Shown here: in pieces, positions 16,721-26,640 of the stretch
Layout of the letters: every line of letters begins with the position of its first letter
Numbering within the stretch: position 1 is the first letter of the stretch
DNA from: an uncultured bacterium
Lineage (GTDB): Bacteria; Verrucomicrobiota; Verrucomicrobiia; CAIQCK01
Assembly (NCBI GenBank): GCA_903870275.1
Contig: CAIQCK010000106.1
Span: forward strand, 1-64,000
DNA length: 64,000 bases
Direction: 5' to 3'
Notes under the pieces: generated by a model
The model's input: the letters and a program-made list of their open reading frames with translations, nothing else
Database searches by the model: none
What the model was told of the DNA's origin: nothing
Position numbers and translations under genes: made by a program

Positions 16721-19700
16721 CTACTCGTTTCGCAGGCAGATCACCGACCCGTCGGTGAGGAGCGCGAAGACGGTGCCGTTACTGGTGACGAGGTCAAAGG
16801 CGGGGGCCGGGGTGAAAACGGTATCCCTGATTTGGCCGTCGAGCGAGAGGCAGATGACGCCTTGGGCGGCGGCGGCGAGATAGGTGTCGCCCTCGCGAAC
16901 GAGGCGTTTGGCTGGAGAGCCGAGGTTGCGGCTCCAGAGGCGGTGGCCGGCGGAATCGAACGCGGACACGATGCCGCCTTCGGAAGCGGCGATGACGCGT
17001 GGCTGCTTGTCAATGACATCGGATCGGAGTGTGGTAACGCGGTCGCCGACGTTCGACATCCAGAGGCGCTTGCCTTTGAAATCGAACGCCACGACATCGC
17101 CGTCATCAATGCCGACGACAACGGCGCGCCGACCGGCGGCAGGCAGTGCCACCGAGGTGACGGCGGTTTGTTCGGGCCCAAAGCTGGAACCGCTCGCCAC
17201 GACTTTGCCGCGGTTGTTCATGATTTGGAGAGAGTAGTAGTCATTGCCCGCCACGATCTCCGGATGGCCGTCACCATCGAGGTCGGCGATATGGCAGACC
17301 GTGGCAGCGTGTGCGTAGTAAACGCCTTTCCAAGCGAGCTTCAGCGTATACGAACCGGTCGCCGCAGGGGCATCGGCCCCGGAGGACACCAGCTTGTAAG
17401 CCATGTATTGCCAGCTATCGCAACCGATGACGATCTCCGCCGTGCCGTCGCCATCGAGGTCGGCCAGGGTGATATTGCGCACGCGACTTTGCACATATCG
17501 AAAATCCGGAGGCGTGACCGAGGCGAGCTGTCGCCCGTCGCTGGCATACACCTGCAAGGTCGCGTCGTCCGCGCCGCAGATCACGACGGGTGGAGTGCCG
17601 GCGGAAAGCGATCCCGCAGCCAGGGCGGTGATGCCGGCCACCGCACGTTTGCGCCAAAGCTCCTTGCCGTTGGAATCAATGGCCACGATCTCGCCGGCGG
17701 CATCGCCGACGATCACATCCGCATGGCCGTTGCCATTGAGGTCCGTAGACGCCACGGCGGTTAGTTTTGGCTTCTCGCCAACGGCGAAACCGAGAACTTC
17801 AATTTCCGAAAAGTAAACCCCGGCTTTGGCGGTCAACGGTTCGGCGGTGACACGGAGATAGCGGGCGGTTTGATTCAAAGGCCCGGAGGAATGGAGCGTG
17901 TCAATATTCGTGCCGAAGCTTGTTCTGCCCGCGGCGAGAAGCCCGCCCGCATCCCGAATGTCCTGCTGGAAGCGATCGTTGCTGAGAGTGAGGTGGATGT
18001 CCTTGGTTTTCCACCAATCATAGGCTTCCCAGGCGTGGACGCGCACTTCGCTCAGGTGGCGTTTATAACCGAGATCCACCGTGATGCTGACCGTCTTGCC
18101 CGAAGGAAATATGCAGGAGTCGGTTGAGCCGGTGAATTTGCCGTCAATGAGAAGATTGATCGGTCGCTTGGAATCTCGTGGTGGAACGTCTGATTGGACA
18201 TCGCTCACTTCGAGAACGGAGGGGCAATTCTGGAAATCGGCGAAGCGCCAGCGAAACAGCGATGACTTCGGCACAAGTCCGGCGGGTGGATGACTGAGCG
18301 CGGCTGACGGTTGGACCTGCGACATCTCAGTAATGGCGGCGGACAAAGCGATTGGCCGCGCTGACGGGCGTGGATTTGTCATGGTCTCCGCAGGATGCAG
18401 GCCCGGTGCTGGGACCGATTGCGGTGTTCCGAGGGCCAGCCCGCGCGCATCGAGCCGGGCGCTACCGGGTTGCGGCAGAGCCAACAGCTCATGTGGACCG
18501 ACGCTGAAGTGCTTGGCGTTGGCCAGCCATGCGGAATCTGCGGTGAGACGATAGACCGCTGCGTCAGAGTTTGCCGGCCCGCCCAGACCATCAACGCCGA
18601 ACAACTCCATGCGTCCATCCACGATGATGCGAGCGCGGCGGTCGCCGATGGATGCCGCATCCAGCGTGGGAATCCGGTCGCTGGCGGCGGCAAAGACATT
18701 GATGAAACGGACGGTTTGGCCAGCGTCCAGATGTTGATTGGAAAGCTGATAGAGTTGGTGGATGGGGACTCCAGCGGTGCGGCTGTAAATTGATTCGCCA
18801 CTGTTCTTGATGAAGACGAGTTCCTGCCGTTGTCCACTGAGATTACGCAAAGCAAAGCCCTTCTCGCGTTGATGCACCTCGACGGTATCGCCTTTCAATT
18901 CCGCGTAACCAAGCATGCGCCAGCAGCAGCGGAGGCTGTAGTCGCCGGGTTCCTCGGCGGTCAGTTCGTCCACGACCGCGACGTAGCCATTGGAAACGTG
19001 GATCAGGCTGCGACTCCAGGTCATTCCGTTGTAGTGCGGCATGACGGTGCGGGTGAGTGCCCCGTCGCCAAACCAGACAGCGGCATCAAGCCGTGCATTC
19101 GTTGGCATCGTACGGCTGATCCCATCGCGCTGGACCGTGACGGCGCAGTGGTATTTTGGCGTGCGCCGGATGTATTCACCATCTACGAGCCAATGCGCTC
19201 CGCGGCTGGTGAAGCTGATAATGGCGTTGCCATCGAGGTGGCCGTGCCCGCCGCCCGCGTAGCCGTCGAGCATGAGATAGTCGTCATTCCGGCCCAGTCC
19301 GCTCCTCAGCACCAGCTTGTCGAACGTCTGCTCGAACGGAAGATTCGGCGCGCGGAATGGGGAGGCGTCATCGTGATCGCTGCCGAGCATGTCGAAGTGG
19401 ATCCTGGGCAGGTAGCTGACCGAGACACCCGTGAGTTCATCCGGGCATTTGGGTTCCACAGGGGTCCAGTGCGGCTCTTCGACCTCGCCGCGAGCATCAA
19501 CACCAAGACGTTCAATCATCCAACGGAAGCGCCCGTCGCCGAGTGCATATTCGAGCAGTGATAAAAGCTCGGGCATTTGCGAAGTCGCGAAGAGATACTC
19601 GTGGTCGCCCCAGGCGGGTTGATGTCCGAGCGGGTCGAGCGACATGAGAAGCGCGCGGCCGGTGGCCGCGGCGTGACCCTGCTCGATGTAAGTGCGGTCG

Positions 19701-20932
19701 CCCGTGGCGAGCGCATACATCAAAATGTGGCGCTGCGGAATCCATTCGTAACCGGAGGAATCCTCCTGCGGCTTGGAACTGCGAGAGGCGGAGTGGAACA
19801 TCGTCTTCGCGATCGAGAGCCACGTCTGCGCGATGGGAATCTGGTAGTGCCGGCTGAAATACAAGCCGCCAAAAAGGTTTGCCAGGCCCGGCCACGTCTG
19901 ATGATTGTGCGGGATGCTGTCGAACTTCATCCACTGCTTGATCGCTCTTGGAGAATCCCAGCCGTTCTTGAGATTGCACTCGAAGACAAGCCGGAGCATG
20001 TGGTTGGTGATTTCGAGGCGTTCGGCATCGGTCCAGCCGGGGTGCTCCTCCAGCAGATCCCAGGCGATGACCAACCGATACGCCCAACTGTCCCGAAAGT
20101 CGCGGTCGTAGCGACGCGGTCCCTCCTGGTTGACGTATTCATCGGTCGCATAGAATTCAAGATGACGCCGAAGGGCATGGCGAAAGAGTTGGAACCAACC
20201 TTCATCACCCGTGCGGTGATAAAGCATGGCGAAGCGCGCGGCGGAACGGGCCACCGAACCGTCTTGCCCCGCTTTGCTGGCGTAGTCATCGATTGCTTTC
20301 TTCTGCGAGGTGATCGCTTCGGGAGTGAGCACGGTTTCGAGCGGAACACGGCGGCCGCCCGGCGTGAAATGCAAGTCGAGCAACCGGGGCAGCGCGAGTT
20401 GTCCCGTTTTGGCGTGTTCGTTGATTAGGGAGACAAGACGGGCAATAGCGGCTTCGACGCCCGCCGCGTCCTGCGCGCCCAAGGCGACGGCGTTGCGGCC
20501 GGTTCCCCAAGGATTGTGAACCGTGCGCAATTCATAACCGCCGGCGCCGGTGTAAGCGGCGTCCGCGCAAACGAAGTAATTGTTGTAAAGTCGGGCATAG
20601 ACTGGACTGACAAGGAGATTACCGAGGATGACGAGGTGGCGCGAAGACCAGTCAGCGTCGGTAATCTTTTCTGCCGGAATGATGGGGACGGTGACTCCGG
20701 TTTTGGAAGAGATCGCCGATTGGAGTTTCGCAGCGGCGCCGATCCACGGCTCGCCGGACGCGGGGACGATGGCGGCAAGCGGGACTCCGCCCCTGACCAG
20801 CGGCGTTTCGACGATAAGCGGGCAAGGATGCTGGATTTGCAACTGTTTCAACGCGGCCACATCGGCGGCGGTGTCGGCCCGAGAGGCAAGCGTGAGGAGC
20901 GCAAATACAAGTGAAACAAGGAGGGTTCTCAT
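16721..20932 (-). CDS. Giant exported heparinase II/III-like lyase with discoidin and FG-GAP domains
   Basis: About 1403 residues from the signal peptide MRTLLVSLVFALLTLASRA. The order is: an N-terminal alpha/beta region, an (alpha/alpha) toroid (about 200-520), then the heparinase-type beta sandwich with GGGHGHLDGNAIISF, which carries the His pair expected for the lyase site. About residues 930-1080 look like an F5/8 type C (discoidin) domain (LIDGKFTGSTDSCIFPSG). The rest is an FG-GAP/VCBS propeller with three Ca-binding loops: DLNGNGHADVIVGD, DLDGDGTAEIVIG and DLDGDGHPEIVAGND. It probably cleaves uronate-containing polysaccharide outside the cell. ATG 20959 is an alternative start. It is divergent from the gene at 21314. 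Confidence 0.8.
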   Translation of the reverse strand: MRTLLVSLVFALLTLASRADTAADVAALKQLQIQHPCPLIVETPLVRGGVPLAAIVPASGEPWIGAAAKLQSAISSKTGVTVPIIPAEKITDADWSSRHLVILGNLLVSPVYARLYNNYFVCADAAYTGAGGYELRTVHNPWGTGRNAVALGAQDAAGVEAAIARLVSLINEHAKTGQLALPRLLDLHFTPGGRRVPLETVLTPEAITSQKKAIDDYASKAGQDGSVARSAARFAMLYHRTGDEGWFQLFRHALRRHLEFYATDEYVNQEGPRRYDRDFRDSWAYRLVIAWDLLEEHPGWTDAERLEITNHMLRLVFECNLKNGWDSPRAIKQWMKFDSIPHNHQTWPGLANLFGGLYFSRHYQIPIAQTWLSIAKTMFHSASRSSKPQEDSSGYEWIPQRHILMYALATGDRTYIEQGHAAATGRALLMSLDPLGHQPAWGDHEYLFATSQMPELLSLLEYALGDGRFRWMIERLGVDARGEVEEPHWTPVEPKCPDELTGVSVSYLPRIHFDMLGSDHDDASPFRAPNLPFEQTFDKLVLRSGLGRNDDYLMLDGYAGGGHGHLDGNAIISFTSRGAHWLVDGEYIRRTPKYHCAVTVQRDGISRTMPTNARLDAAVWFGDGALTRTVMPHYNGMTWSRSLIHVSNGYVAVVDELTAEEPGDYSLRCCWRMLGYAELKGDTVEVHQREKGFALRNLSGQRQELVFIKNSGESIYSRTAGVPIHQLYQLSNQHLDAGQTVRFINVFAAASDRIPTLDAASIGDRRARIIVDGRMELFGVDGLGGPANSDAAVYRLTADSAWLANAKHFSVGPHELLALPQPGSARLDARGLALGTPQSVPAPGLHPAETMTNPRPSARPIALSAAITEMSQVQPSAALSHPPAGLVPKSSLFRWRFADFQNCPSVLEVSDVQSDVPPRDSKRPINLLIDGKFTGSTDSCIFPSGKTVSITVDLGYKRHLSEVRVHAWEAYDWWKTKDIHLTLSNDRFQQDIRDAGGLLAAGRTSFGTNIDTLHSSGPLNQTARYLRVTAEPLTAKAGVYFSEIEVLGFAVGEKPKLTAVASTDLNGNGHADVIVGDAAGEIVAIDSNGKELWRKRAVAGITALAAGSLSAGTPPVVICGADDATLQVYASDGRQLASVTPPDFRYVQSRVRNITLADLDGDGTAEIVIGCDSWQYMAYKLVSSGADAPAATGSYTLKLAWKGVYYAHAATVCHIADLDGDGHPEIVAGNDYYSLQIMNNRGKVVASGSSFGPEQTAVTSVALPAAGRRAVVVGIDDGDVVAFDFKGKRLWMSNVGDRVTTLRSDVIDKQPRVIAASEGGIVSAFDSAGHRLWSRNLGSPAKRLVREGDTYLAAAAQGVICLSLDGQIRDTVFTPAPAFDLVTSNGTVFALLTDGSVICLRNE

Positions 20933-21313
20933 CTGGTGATGGATATTGGTTTGAAGCATTGGGTTGTTATTCTTGCGGTACGTCTCTGGCAAAACTCGCG
21001 CGATCACATCATACACGTGTAAAGACATGGTTGCCGCTGATTTTTAATCCTCACTTTTCAGGCAGCGCTCCATGGAGGCAGCTTCAACCGCACGGTTTGT
21101 TTGTAACGTGCCAAGTTGTAAGATGACGCTTCCCATCTGACTTACGCCCCGCAACCATGGCAGGCCATTCAGTCCAAGAGTTAACCTCACTGCCCGGTTC
21201 TGAGGCGGCAAGCCGCCGGTAAATCTTCTTGTCTGGCGTCTGGGGCGGTCTATGCTTTTGCCGGAATGGCTTCTTCGAAATACTCCAGTCAAACAAGTGT
21301 TGTCCTTTTCACG
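20933..21313. other. Divergent promoter region, no gene
   Basis: This 381-bp gap separates two divergently transcribed genes. I see no RNA gene, repeat or convincing promoter motif pair, and no frame that reads as protein apart from possible N-terminal extensions of the flanking genes. Confidence 0.4.
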
Positions 21314-24019
21314 ATGCGCATGGTTTCAAATGAGGGCTGGCCCTGCGTCGTGCTGAGCGCGTTGCTGGCGTTAAACCTGTTCGGCGCAGAGCCAACGGAC
21401 AAGGAAACCGTCGGGCGTCACGGGGACGGACGAGTTGTTTTGCCGGTCAATCAGGTCATCACGCCGGCGGGCAAACAGGTTGAATTGCCCGGGATGCGCG
21501 CGGAAGCGTTGGCGCTCTCGCCGGATGGCAAGCTGCTGATCGTCTCCGGCCTGACGAACGTTGTGGTCGTGCTCGATCCCGCCACCGGCGCGATCAAGCA
21601 GCGCGTGCCGTTGCCCAAAGTCCGCAAGGGCGCGCCGCCGGATGCTTCCTCCGCCGCCTACCTCGACTACGACGGGCGAAGCCAGATCAGCTACAATGGT
21701 CTCGCGTTCTCGCGCGATGGGGGACGCCTCGCGCTAAGCAACGTCAATGGCGACGTGAAGTTGTTCGAGGTCACGAAAGAGAGCGAGGTCAGGCCGTGGC
21801 GCGTCGTCGCACTGCCGAAGGCTGAGGCGCCGCGTCGCGCCGCAGAGATTCCCGCCGGTCTCGCGTTCTCGCCCGATGGCAAGCGGTTGTTCGTTTGCGG
21901 CAATCTTTCAAACCGCCTGATCGAGATTGAGGTGGAGACCGGCAAGGCGCTCAAGACTTACGATGTCGGCGTTGCGCCCTTCGGCGTCGTGTCGGTTGGC
22001 CACAAACTCTACGTCTCGAATTGGGGCGGGCGGCGGCCGGGCGCAGGCGACCTGACGGGGCCGGCCGGCCGCGGCACCGTCGTGCGCGTGGACGCGGAGC
22101 GCTTCATCGCCAGCGAAGGCAGCGTCACGGTGATTGATCTGGAGACCGGCAAACAGACCGAGATCGTCACGGGCCTGCACGCGAGCGCGCTTGCCGTCGC
22201 GCCGGACGGCCGCCACGTGGTTTGCGCTAATGCGATGAGCGACAACTTGAGCGTCATCGCCACCGCGACCGATAGGATCGTCGAGACGATCTGGGCCAAG
22301 CCACGACCGAACGATCTGCTGGGCGCTTCGCCGAATGCGCTGGAGTTCGCGCCGAACGGCCGCACACTCTACGTGGCCAACGGCACACAGAACGCCGTCG
22401 CCGTAATCCGCTTCGACCCGGCCGACAAGGAATCGAAGCTGCTTGGATTGATCCCGGTCGGTTGGTATCCCAGCGCGGTGTGTTTCGATGCGACGCGCAA
22501 GCAACTCTGCGTGGCAAACATCAAGAGCATTGCCGATGTGCCGCGCAAACGTTTTTCCGTGGCGGACAGCACAAATCCCGTCGAGACGCTGCGTGCCGAC
22601 GGCTTCAATTCGAGGCAATTCCACGGCACGGTCTCACTCGTGCCGCTGCCGGCGAAAGATGAACTGCCGCGCCTCTCGCAGGTCGTCTGGGACAACCTGC
22701 GCCAGCCGCGCATCGCCGTCACGCTGCTGCCGCCGCGAGCCGGTCAGCCGCCGCGGGCCATCCCGGAGCGGATCGGCGAGCCGAGCCTCATCAAACACGT
22801 CGTCTACATCATCAAGGAAAACCGCACCTATGACCAGGTTCTGGGTGATGTGGCCGCCGGCAACGGCAACGCGCAGCTCTGCATCTTCGGCGAGCACGTG
22901 ACGCCGAACCAACACAAGCTTGTCCGCGAATTCGCGCTGCTCGACAACACCTGCTGCGCCGGCATTTTGAGCGCCGACGGGCACCAATGGAGCATGTCCG
23001 CCTTCGGTTCCGACTATCTGGAGAAATCCTTCTGCGGTTTTCCGCGTTCCTATCCCTTTGGGGGCGTGATCAATGACACTGACGCGCTGGCCTATGCGCC
23101 GAGCGGTTTCATTTGGGACAACGCGCGCCGTCACCGCGTCAGTTTCCGAAACTACGGCGAGTTTACGGGCGCCACCATCCAGTGGCGGGATGCGCGAAGG
23201 AAAGGCAAGCCCGGCTTCCGCGACTGCTTCGAGGCGTGGCGCACCCAGAGCGACGCCATCATCTTCTCCTGCATCCCCAGCATCGAATCCCTGCGCGCGT
23301 TTTCGCCGACCAACACCGTCGGCTGGGCGCTGGACGTGCCCGACCAGTTCCGAGCCGATTTCTTTCTGCGCGAGCTGAAGGAATTTGAAGCGCACGGCGA
23401 ATTCCCGCAGCTCGTCATCCTCTATCTGCCTAACGACCACAGCAGCGGGATCAGGCGCAACTGCCCGACCCCCGCCGCCATGAACGCCGATAACGACCTC
23501 GCCATGGGCCGCGTCATCGAGGGCTTGAGCCACTCGCGCTTCTGGAAGGACCTGGCGATCTTTGCAATCGAGGACGATCCGCAGGCCGGCTATGATCACG
23601 TTACCGGCTACCGCACCACCGCCTACGTCGCCGGCCCCTACGTTAAACGCCACGCCGTCATCAGCACACAGTATAACACCACCAGTCTGTTGCGGACGAT
23701 GGAGCAAATCCTTGGCCTGCCCCCGATGAACCAGTTCGACGCCAGCGCCGTGCCGATGAGCGACTGCTTCACCGACGCGCCCGACCTCACCCCGTTTGTC
23801 GCCGTGCCGAATAACGTGCCGCTCGACCAGATGAACGGCAGTACCAAGGCCGAACTCGGCCCGCAGCGCTACCGCGACATGCTTGCCTCCGAGAAAATGG
23901 ATTTTTCCCAGCCCGACAAAGCCCCGGAAGATATCCTCAATCGCACCCTCTGGCGCGCCATGCGCGCTAACGAACCTTATCCCGAATGGGCGATCACTGC
24001 CACCCGCGACAACGACTGA
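21314..24019 (+). CDS. Exported YVTN-propeller / phosphoesterase (PF04185-type) fusion
   Basis: About 901 residues with a signal-like N-terminus (VVLSALLALNLFGAEP). Residues 40-420 are YVTN-type blades: EALALSPDGKLLIVSG, GLAFSPDGKRLFVCGN, LAVAPDGRHVVCANAMSDNL and FAPNGRTLYVANGTQNAV. Residues 490-890 carry the phosphoesterase/acid phosphatase-like domain: HVVYIIKENRTYDQVLGD with the metal/nucleophile motif ENRTYD, then LPNDHSSG and EDDPQAGYDHV, both typical alkaline-phosphatase-superfamily metal sites. It likely removes phosphate from an extracellular substrate. The propeller could bind surface polymer. The start at 21314 was chosen for the signal peptide; upstream ATG 21266 is possible. Confidence 0.8.
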   Translation: MRMVSNEGWPCVVLSALLALNLFGAEPTDKETVGRHGDGRVVLPVNQVITPAGKQVELPGMRAEALALSPDGKLLIVSGLTNVVVVLDPATGAIKQRVPLPKVRKGAPPDASSAAYLDYDGRSQISYNGLAFSRDGGRLALSNVNGDVKLFEVTKESEVRPWRVVALPKAEAPRRAAEIPAGLAFSPDGKRLFVCGNLSNRLIEIEVETGKALKTYDVGVAPFGVVSVGHKLYVSNWGGRRPGAGDLTGPAGRGTVVRVDAERFIASEGSVTVIDLETGKQTEIVTGLHASALAVAPDGRHVVCANAMSDNLSVIATATDRIVETIWAKPRPNDLLGASPNALEFAPNGRTLYVANGTQNAVAVIRFDPADKESKLLGLIPVGWYPSAVCFDATRKQLCVANIKSIADVPRKRFSVADSTNPVETLRADGFNSRQFHGTVSLVPLPAKDELPRLSQVVWDNLRQPRIAVTLLPPRAGQPPRAIPERIGEPSLIKHVVYIIKENRTYDQVLGDVAAGNGNAQLCIFGEHVTPNQHKLVREFALLDNTCCAGILSADGHQWSMSAFGSDYLEKSFCGFPRSYPFGGVINDTDALAYAPSGFIWDNARRHRVSFRNYGEFTGATIQWRDARRKGKPGFRDCFEAWRTQSDAIIFSCIPSIESLRAFSPTNTVGWALDVPDQFRADFFLRELKEFEAHGEFPQLVILYLPNDHSSGIRRNCPTPAAMNADNDLAMGRVIEGLSHSRFWKDLAIFAIEDDPQAGYDHVTGYRTTAYVAGPYVKRHAVISTQYNTTSLLRTMEQILGLPPMNQFDASAVPMSDCFTDAPDLTPFVAVPNNVPLDQMNGSTKAELGPQRYRDMLASEKMDFSQPDKAPEDILNRTLWRAMRANEPYPEWAITATRDND

Positions 24020-24032
24020 CCTGGTCGCCGCA

Positions 24033-24160
24033 TTACTTTCCGGGAACTTGCTCCAACCTCGCCCGGTAGTTGAACCGATCGTTGGGTGCCGCGTCGTCGT
24101 GGAGTGTGAAAACGCTCCAGTCACCGGTTTGCTGAATGTTGTCCGCCCACTTTGAAGTCA
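24033..24160 (-). pseudogene. C-terminal scrap of an exported protein
   Basis: On the minus strand the frame NIQQTGDWSVFTLHDD, then APNDRFNYRARLEQVPGK and a stop at 24033, reads as the last ~35 residues of a beta-rich protein, possibly a sialidase or glycosidase tail. Upstream of position ~24160 the frame turns to nonsense and the dispersed repeat follows. No start is available. Family uncertain. The rest of 24020-24355 holds only the repeat at 24240-24341. Confidence 0.35.
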
Positions 24161-24239
24161 ATCGTCGCCGGCAAATGGATCCCTCCCCTCGGGACGGGCA
24201 AACGCGAACTGCCATTCAACGCCCATCGCTGCAAGCAAG

Positions 24240-24341
24240 TTGCTTATGCTTTACACCTTCAGACGCTTGCAGTATCAAGCAGCCGTCGGTGCTGCACCTA
24301 TTGGACCATTACCCGCTGCGTTTTCAAACCGCCGTTTGCAA
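24240..24341 (+). repeat. Dispersed ~102-bp repeat, copy 2
   Basis: The second copy of the repeat at 41-142, same orientation. Shared blocks are GGTGCTGCAC, TATTGGACC, ACCCGCTGC, TTTTCAA and CCGCCGTTT. It ends directly before the AAAGGAACT ribosome site of the gene at 24356, so here it occupies the promoter/5' leader region of a gene. Confidence 0.6.
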
Positions 24342-24355
24342 AAGGAACTCCTGCG

Positions 24356-26638
24356 ATGAAGGGAAATGAACTGTGTTGGCTGAGCAGCGTGGCGATCTTG
24401 TGGGCGGTGGCTGTTCCCGCGGCGTGGGCTGTCTCGCCAACGCCGGCGCCGACAACCGCCGCTGCCGGTGAAGCGAGGCGGGAGGGCGGCGGCGCGCCGC
24501 CAAAGGTTGATTTCTCCTACGCGTTTGCCACGCCGCATCGGATCACTGTCGGCCGCCCCGACGCGAGCGACCGCACGTTGTTGGACCTTCAGCCGGGCAG
24601 CCTCCGCATGGCGTGGACCTACGATTGCCTGGCCATGCCGCAGTATCCACTGAATGCCTTCAAAACGCCGAAGACCGACTGGGACATCCGCATTACGCCG
24701 CAAATAGATGGACATGCGTTTGCCCGCAGCCGTTGGACTCGCCTTGACGGGATGCTGCCGGCCCTGGAAAACTTCTATGACGACAAGGCCGGCTGCGCAC
24801 GATTGGAAGTGATCGGCGGCACAACCGCGGCCGTCGTCCGGGTGGAGATTACCAACACGGACTCACAACCGCACCAGGTGGTGTTGCGCTGCGAATCATC
24901 CCGCTGGGGCGAAAATCCCGGATGGGTCGAACCATCCCAATATGCCGCTGACAATTTGACAGCCGGCTGGAACGAACGCGCCGACCGCGTGCTGGTGCTC
25001 GGTTTGGCGGCCGACGCATACTCGCTCCAAGCCGACGGTCAGCCGCCCAGCCCGAAGAGCATGGTCCTCGTGTGGAATCTGAAACCGGGGGAAAAACGCG
25101 TGGGCTGGATCGTGCGGCCCTATCGTGCTTATGCGACCGATTTGCCCATGCTCCGCAAGCACGACTGGGCAAAAGAGATGGCTGCAGGCCGGCGCGAGTG
25201 GCACGATCTGCTTGGCCGGGCAACGAAACTGAGCATTCCCGACCAGGGCGTGGCGAATGGCTATTCGGCCTGCCTGGCGGATCTGTTCATCATGCGTGAG
25301 CCGGCCATCAATGGTTACCTCGGCGCGGTTCCGGGCACCGAAACGTATCGCGCGCACAATCCGGCCGAGGCGGGCATCGTGGCCATCGCCTTGGACCAAA
25401 ACGGATTCCACCGCGAGTCCGCCGCCGGGTATCGGATTTCACTCGACATGCAGGAGGCCGACGGCAACTGGAACGACCATCGCGGTTGGGGGCATCTGGT
25501 TTGGTTTTGTTCGGGCTTCAAATCGTGGGTCGCCATGGAGCATTACCATCTCACGCATGATCGGAAATACCTGGCCAATGTGTTTCCGCGCATGGTCGCC
25601 AGCTCGCGTTGGCAGGATCGCCAACGGGCGCGGACGCGGCGCACCGACGGCGAGCGCCCGCTCACCTTTGGTCTGATGCCCCGCGGGTTCGGCGATTGCG
25701 GAGTGAAGGATGGCAACGATCTCTACGGCCAGTTCCTTCCCCACAACATCTGGGCCGTCTATGCCGACCGGATTTCCTTGGAAACAGCCGAAATCCTTGG
25801 AAAAACCGCCGCCGCCGAACTGAAGACAATCTACGAAACCGCACGCCGCGACCTGCTCACGGCCATCGAACGAGGCGCGATCCAGGAAAACGGCTATCGT
25901 TGGATTCCCGGCACGCCGGGCAAGACCACAGGCAGCCGCTGGGGCGTGCTCAACATCGCGTTTCCCTGCGGCCTGCTCGCGCCCGACCACGAATTGGTTA
26001 CCGGCACCCTGCGCCACATCGAGGCTCACCTCAGCCCGGGCGGCATTCCCGTCAACACCGGCTGGCTGACCAACGGCATGTGGGTGGCCATCACCTTGGA
26101 CAATGTGGCCGAGGTCCATTTGCAACGCGGTAACGGCGACGCGGCCGCCCGTTACCTCTATGCCACACTCAACCATGGCACGCCGCTCTACACCTGGTGC
26201 GAGGAGCGCGGCCAGGAAGCCGGCTCGGCCAAATGCACCGGGGACCGGCAACACCTGTGGACACCCGTGGCCGTGGTCCGCGCTCTGCGCGACATGATGG
26301 TCATGGAACACGACGACGGTCTGCAATTGGCTCTCGGCGCGCCGCGCGAGTGGCTCGCGTCGGGCAAGCCCGTGGGCATTACCGCCGCACCCACGCACTT
26401 CGGTTCCGTTTCCTATCAAATGCGTTACGACGCAACCACCTCGCGGGTGAGCGGTGAAGTGACCTTCCCCGATCGCGCGCCACCGGCTTGGACCGTGCTG
26501 CACATCCATTTGCCCGACGGCCTGCAGGTAAAGTCAGTCAATTCCGAATCGGCGGCCACCGTCGTGCATGACGGTTCCGGCATCTGCTGGAAGACTCCGC
26601 GAGGAACCGTAAAGTTTTGCGCAACCCTTGGAAGGTAA
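24356..26638 (+). CDS. Exported (alpha/alpha)6-barrel glycosidase-like protein
   Basis: About 760 residues. ATG 24356 follows AAAGGAACT and gives a signal peptide (NELCWLSSVAILWAVAVPAAWA). The N-terminal 280 residues are beta-rich. The region 300-680 has the helical-hairpin pattern of six-hairpin glycosidases: YSACLADLFIMREPAINGYLG, GIVAIALDQNGFHRESAAGY, MQEADGNWNDHRGWGHLVWF with acidic residues suited to acid/base roles, and MWVAITLDNVAEVHLQRGN. The C-terminal 100 residues form a beta sandwich. Relatives include GH63-, GH78- and GH15-type enzymes, and I cannot choose among them. It is followed 2 bp later by the next gene, so they form an operon. Confidence 0.7.
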   Translation: MKGNELCWLSSVAILWAVAVPAAWAVSPTPAPTTAAAGEARREGGGAPPKVDFSYAFATPHRITVGRPDASDRTLLDLQPGSLRMAWTYDCLAMPQYPLNAFKTPKTDWDIRITPQIDGHAFARSRWTRLDGMLPALENFYDDKAGCARLEVIGGTTAAVVRVEITNTDSQPHQVVLRCESSRWGENPGWVEPSQYAADNLTAGWNERADRVLVLGLAADAYSLQADGQPPSPKSMVLVWNLKPGEKRVGWIVRPYRAYATDLPMLRKHDWAKEMAAGRREWHDLLGRATKLSIPDQGVANGYSACLADLFIMREPAINGYLGAVPGTETYRAHNPAEAGIVAIALDQNGFHRESAAGYRISLDMQEADGNWNDHRGWGHLVWFCSGFKSWVAMEHYHLTHDRKYLANVFPRMVASSRWQDRQRARTRRTDGERPLTFGLMPRGFGDCGVKDGNDLYGQFLPHNIWAVYADRISLETAEILGKTAAAELKTIYETARRDLLTAIERGAIQENGYRWIPGTPGKTTGSRWGVLNIAFPCGLLAPDHELVTGTLRHIEAHLSPGGIPVNTGWLTNGMWVAITLDNVAEVHLQRGNGDAAARYLYATLNHGTPLYTWCEERGQEAGSAKCTGDRQHLWTPVAVVRALRDMMVMEHDDGLQLALGAPREWLASGKPVGITAAPTHFGSVSYQMRYDATTSRVSGEVTFPDRAPPAWTVLHIHLPDGLQVKSVNSESAATVVHDGSGICWKTPRGTVKFCATLGR

Positions 26639-26640
26639 CC

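Noticed and set aside
21100..21125. TTGTAACGTG near the divergent promoter region
   Set aside because: Only part of the first block fits and nothing matches downstream.
22634..24124. 496-codon minus-strand frame inside the phosphoesterase gene
   Set aside because: Composition is that of a GC-rich antisense frame, while the plus frame has YVTN and phosphoesterase motifs.
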